Notes under the pieces: model-generated
Told to the model about the DNA's origin: nothing
Database searches by the model: none
What the model saw: the letters and a program-made list of their open reading frames with translations, nothing else
Translations under genes and position numbers: made by a program
Assembly (NCBI GenBank): GCA_002314725.1
Contig: DCGV01000130.1
Location: 1 to 9,255, forward strand
Length of the DNA stretch: 9,255 nucleotides
DNA from: Bacteroidales bacterium UBA1769
GTDB taxonomy: Bacteria; Bacteroidota; Bacteroidia; Bacteroidales; UBA932
Direction of reading: 5' to 3'
In this document: positions 7,245 through 9,255 of the stretch, in pieces
Layout of the letters: each line of letters opens with the position of its first letter
Numbering within the stretch: position 1 is the first letter of the stretch

Positions 7245-8956
7245 GAGAGCAGGTACTGAAATTGATAGATCAATTATTATCAGAAGATAAGGATGCATTC
7301 GAGATAATTCCCGAATGCATAAGACTGTTTCCTGGCTATTTCCCAGATGATGATTACCTTAAGTGGCGAAACCTCATAAGCCAGCGAGAAAACTACGTCG
7401 GTGTTACGTTTTCTACGTCCTCTGTTCCCTCTGCGACTAATACGGCAACGACCTCGACCATTAATACAACTCTCCGCTCTGAGTATAGTATTAGAGAGTA
7501 TTGTAGATTAGAGTGCTTCTTGATTATGAATGAAGCCATACCAAACTCTAAAAATAACAGTACTATATATAAGGGCTCTGAACTAGGCTTGCTGATTCAG
7601 CAGAAAAAAGTTGTCGTACGGTCAGTATATGAAACAGGTATCTCTGCGCGGGATTTATACGGAGTAGACCTGTTTTTTACTCGATCAGGTGTTCAGAAGC
7701 AAAAACATTCGACAGCAGAAATAGAGGCAATTACTCGTAATTTGGCAGAGCACTACTTGAATAATTATCGGAACTTATTAGAAGCGGCAGATTTTTCTAC
7801 AAAACAAAAACTCTTTGAACAAGCAAAAATTCTTGATTTATACCGTGATAAGTCGTTTGATACGGAAGAAATAATAATACAGGAACCTATCTTGTATAGT
7901 CCCGCAGATTGTCCCGCTTCTTTTAATTATAAAGAATACGTGGATCTTGTTGCAGCGTTTGTGAAGTCTAGAATAACAGCCCACTCATCCGAGTTTAGTT
8001 ACAAGAAATCTGTTCAATTCATAATCGACAGATTATTGGAGAAAAACAATTCTGTTGGGCGTTTACTAAAACAAAGAGAACAGCAAATAATCGATCAATT
8101 GACGTTCTATTTGCCCCACATCGTTAAATCTGATAATAAAAAACGCGTTGCCTGTGCATGGGTAAAGTATTCTTCGGGTGGTCTTACGTACAATATTCCC
8201 GTTTTCAATGAGTATCGCTATTCCATGACTTCTCCCGTTGAAACTCTGGAACAACGAACAAAATATATTAAGATAACAGGCGATAAGTATGTACCAGTTG
8301 AAACATTCTTTTTATCTACTAAGACTTGTGACAAATTTGCTCAGCCATTGGCTTTTGTTTTTTATCAAGAACTAAGACAGTCCTCTAATCCGGATAATGT
8401 TTTTGCATTACTATTGTTACAAGAAGAGCCTCAAGAGGATAGGGGGCAGAATACAGGAAAACGATGGACGGAAGACGAGGAACTTGAAGTCGTAGAGATG
8501 TATGAAAAAGGCATCGATTTGATCGAAATTGCAAGGCACTTTGAACGTTCAATAAACTCGATTAAAGCGCGGCTTGTTAACTGGGGATATTTTGAATACA
8601 ATAAGGAAACAAACACATATCGTGAAATTGGGAAGAAGTCTCAACTTCAGAATATTCCAGCAGCCCAGCCCGCTGCTGTTGCCCCTGCTGCGCAATCAGC
8701 ACCAATTCAGGGGTCGCAACAACCGATAGTTGCAGAACCGGCTCCTGACCGAATAATCGAGGTAAAGGCCCAGTTTGTAAAAGACTCTCCTTATAGGTTG
8801 AAACTTAAAATTAGAGCCGATGTATGGGAAAATGTCCTAAAACGGGCTAAGTCCATGAAGATTTCCCATACTCCCATGAAACTCATTCATGAAGTAGAAC
8901 TAGATATGAAGTTACCACAAGAGCAGTGGAATAAATTCATTCAAGAAATGCTGTAG
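7241..8956 (+). CDS. unknown multidomain protein with Myb/SANT-like HTH
   Basis: This 571-residue protein has no family I can name, but its layout is clear. Residues 8-46 copy the module at the C-terminus of the preceding protein. Residues ~50-80 are a Ser/Thr/Asn-rich linker. Residues ~82-400 look globular, with no recognised catalytic motif. Residues 408-451 run from RWTEDEE through IARHF and SINSIKARL to WGYF, a three-helix Myb/SANT-like DNA-binding fold. Residues ~471-503 are a Pro/Ala/Gln-rich flexible tether. Residues ~505-571 form a small charged C-terminal domain. The gene begins at an ATGA overlap (7241-7244) and is the last gene of the cluster before a gene-poor stretch. AIPR-type proteins often occupy this position in related cassettes, as I recall, but I see no AIPR motif. 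A DNA-recognition or assembly role for the nuclease and ATPases is plausible. A phage-sensing effector is an alternative. Confidence 0.78.
   Translation: MREQVLKLIDQLLSEDKDAFEIIPECIRLFPGYFPDDDYLKWRNLISQRENYVGVTFSTSSVPSATNTATTSTINTTLRSEYSIREYCRLECFLIMNEAIPNSKNNSTIYKGSELGLLIQQKKVVVRSVYETGISARDLYGVDLFFTRSGVQKQKHSTAEIEAITRNLAEHYLNNYRNLLEAADFSTKQKLFEQAKILDLYRDKSFDTEEIIIQEPILYSPADCPASFNYKEYVDLVAAFVKSRITAHSSEFSYKKSVQFIIDRLLEKNNSVGRLLKQREQQIIDQLTFYLPHIVKSDNKKRVACAWVKYSSGGLTYNIPVFNEYRYSMTSPVETLEQRTKYIKITGDKYVPVETFFLSTKTCDKFAQPLAFVFYQELRQSSNPDNVFALLLLQEEPQEDRGQNTGKRWTEDEELEVVEMYEKGIDLIEIARHFERSINSIKARLVNWGYFEYNKETNTYREIGKKSQLQNIPAAQPAAVAPAAQSAPIQGSQQPIVAEPAPDRIIEVKAQFVKDSPYRLKLKIRADVWENVLKRAKSMKISHTPMKLIHEVELDMKLPQEQWNKFIQEML
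7262..7378 (+). repeat. 39-residue shared protein module, copy 2
   Basis: This segment codes for residues 8-46 of the 571-residue protein, from LIDQL to WRNLI. It is the partner of the module at 7095-7211, and the two copies flank the 4-base overlap between their genes. Conserved features are Glu21-Ile22, Arg28, Pro35, Asp38-Tyr39, KWR (41-43) and Ile46. A Ser/Thr-rich linker follows at once, so the module is a separate N-terminal domain. Confidence 0.7.
8462..8593 (+). other. Myb/SANT-like helix-turn-helix domain
   Basis: Residues 408-451 of the 571-residue protein follow the spacing of Myb/SANT-type domains. An initial Trp409 in RWTEDEE opens helix 1, IARHF marks helix 2, and SINSIKARL forms the probable recognition helix, ending at Trp448. 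The sequence around it is charged and lacks a second copy, so this is a single-repeat domain. It is the only recognisable DNA-binding motif in the two unknown tail genes. Confidence 0.75.
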
Positions 8957-8974
8957 TTGACCAGTTTTCGTTAT

Positions 8975-9255
8975 ATGTTAGATCTGAAAATCGAAGGTGC
9001 CATCATAGACGTATAGGATGAAGCGCTCATCTGAGCCGGCGACATCGTCTACACCTGATTCGATGGCGTCCGCAAGTATTACGAAGAGCACAAGAAGATC
9101 TGAATGCCCTACCAACTGTCATTGGAGCAGCGCAGCAATATGATGTGTATGTTCGGCGAGGTCATTTCAACCACATCCTCGTCAGACAGTCACAGAATCA
9201 CTAAATCACTCATTTTAGAGTCCAAACATTTCTTTTGCTGCGGGCAAAGGTCGGT
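8975..9255 (+). pseudogene. decayed reading frame of unknown identity
   Basis: After the last gene no open frame of useful length exists, yet the frame starting at the ATG at 8975 reads like protein through four in-frame stops at 9014 (TAG), 9032, 9056 and 9101 (all TGA). Fragments such as DLKIEGAIIDV, AGDIVYT and FDGVRKYYEEHKKI keep an orderly mix of residues, and codons end mostly in C or G, unlike the operon. From 9104 the frame stays open to the window edge. The family is unknown. The antisense frame in codon register (roughly 9160 down to 8979) is also nearly open, with one stop, so the coding strand is not certain. It may be the remnant of an older chromosomal or mobile gene at the edge of the cassette. 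No terminator hairpin with a U-tract was found between 8957 and 9255. Confidence 0.35.
9196..9210. repeat. short tandem AATCACT repeat
   Basis: AATCACT occurs at 9196-9202 and again at 9204-9210, one base apart, in the gene-poor 3' end. A weak CTAAA/TTTAG inverted pair overlaps the second copy. Two copies of seven bases can arise by chance. No function is assigned. Confidence 0.3.

Noticed and set aside
7488..7505. GTATTAGAGA followed by GTATTGTA, both also present at 28-51 before the methyltransferase gene
   Set aside because: The two parts have different spacing at the two places, the later copy is inside a coding region, and AT-rich words of this length recur by chance.
7241..8956. Assignment of the last gene as an AIPR-type abortive infection protein
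   Set aside because: The genomic position would fit, but I see no AIPR-like motifs, and the shared N-terminal module and Myb/SANT domain point elsewhere.
8979..9160. Nearly open antisense frame in the 3' region, reading LLVLFVILADAIESGVDDVA
   Set aside because: It has an internal stop and no start of its own, and it mirrors the plus-strand frame codon for codon. C/G-ending codons favour the plus strand, though the choice is not certain.
1..9255. CRISPR array, tRNA or rRNA gene, insertion sequence with terminal inverted repeats
   Set aside because: No regularly spaced repeats, cloverleaf-like sequences, rRNA signatures or transposase frames with flanking inverted repeats were seen.

Overview
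The window is almost wholly filled by one tightly packed plus-strand operon (53-8956). It encodes a restriction-modification-like defence cassette: a cytosine-C5 DNA methyltransferase, a MORC/MutL-like GHKL ATPase, a Z1-domain superfamily II ATPase, a PD-(D/E)XK nuclease of the DUF4420 type, and two proteins I do not recognise (223 and 571 aa). Genes overlap by 26, 14, 4 and 4 bases; the only gap, between the GHKL and Z1 genes, is 9 bases. They are therefore very probably co-transcribed and translationally coupled. A linkage of MORC-like ATPase, Z1 ATPase, REase-fold nuclease and methyltransferase was predicted computationally as a class of mobile restriction system (Iyer, Abhiman and Aravind, 2008, on MutL homologues in R-M systems, cited from memory). 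The core is thus a known prediction. The least explained part is the two-gene tail.

Layout: positions 3-44 look like the tail of an upstream gene. 53-1912 is the methyltransferase with a ~160-residue N-terminal extension. 1887-3404 is the GHKL ATPase, 3414-5609 the Z1 ATPase and 5596-6576 the nuclease. 6573-7244 is an unknown protein of putative reader type. 7241-8956 is an unknown protein with a Myb/SANT-like helix-turn-helix and a Pro/Ala-rich linker. 8957-9255 has no intact gene but carries a decayed reading frame with different base use.

Working model (inference): the methyltransferase marks host DNA. The GHKL ATPase (a likely ATP-gated dimer clamp) and the Z1 ATPase (a likely translocase or remodeller) license cleavage of unmarked DNA by the nuclease. 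The two tail proteins may supply recognition or assembly. They share a 39-residue module, 14 of 39 residues identical without gaps, lying at the C-terminus of the first and the N-terminus of the second, that is, on both sides of their gene junction. I noticed this directly in the sequence, and it is the best lead in the window.

Organism: a bacterium of moderate G+C. No start codon has a well-placed Shine-Dalgarno sequence, which fits Bacteroidota (for example Bacteroidales), but this is weak evidence and the cassette is of a mobile type. No tRNA, rRNA, CRISPR array, insertion sequence or convincing terminator was seen.
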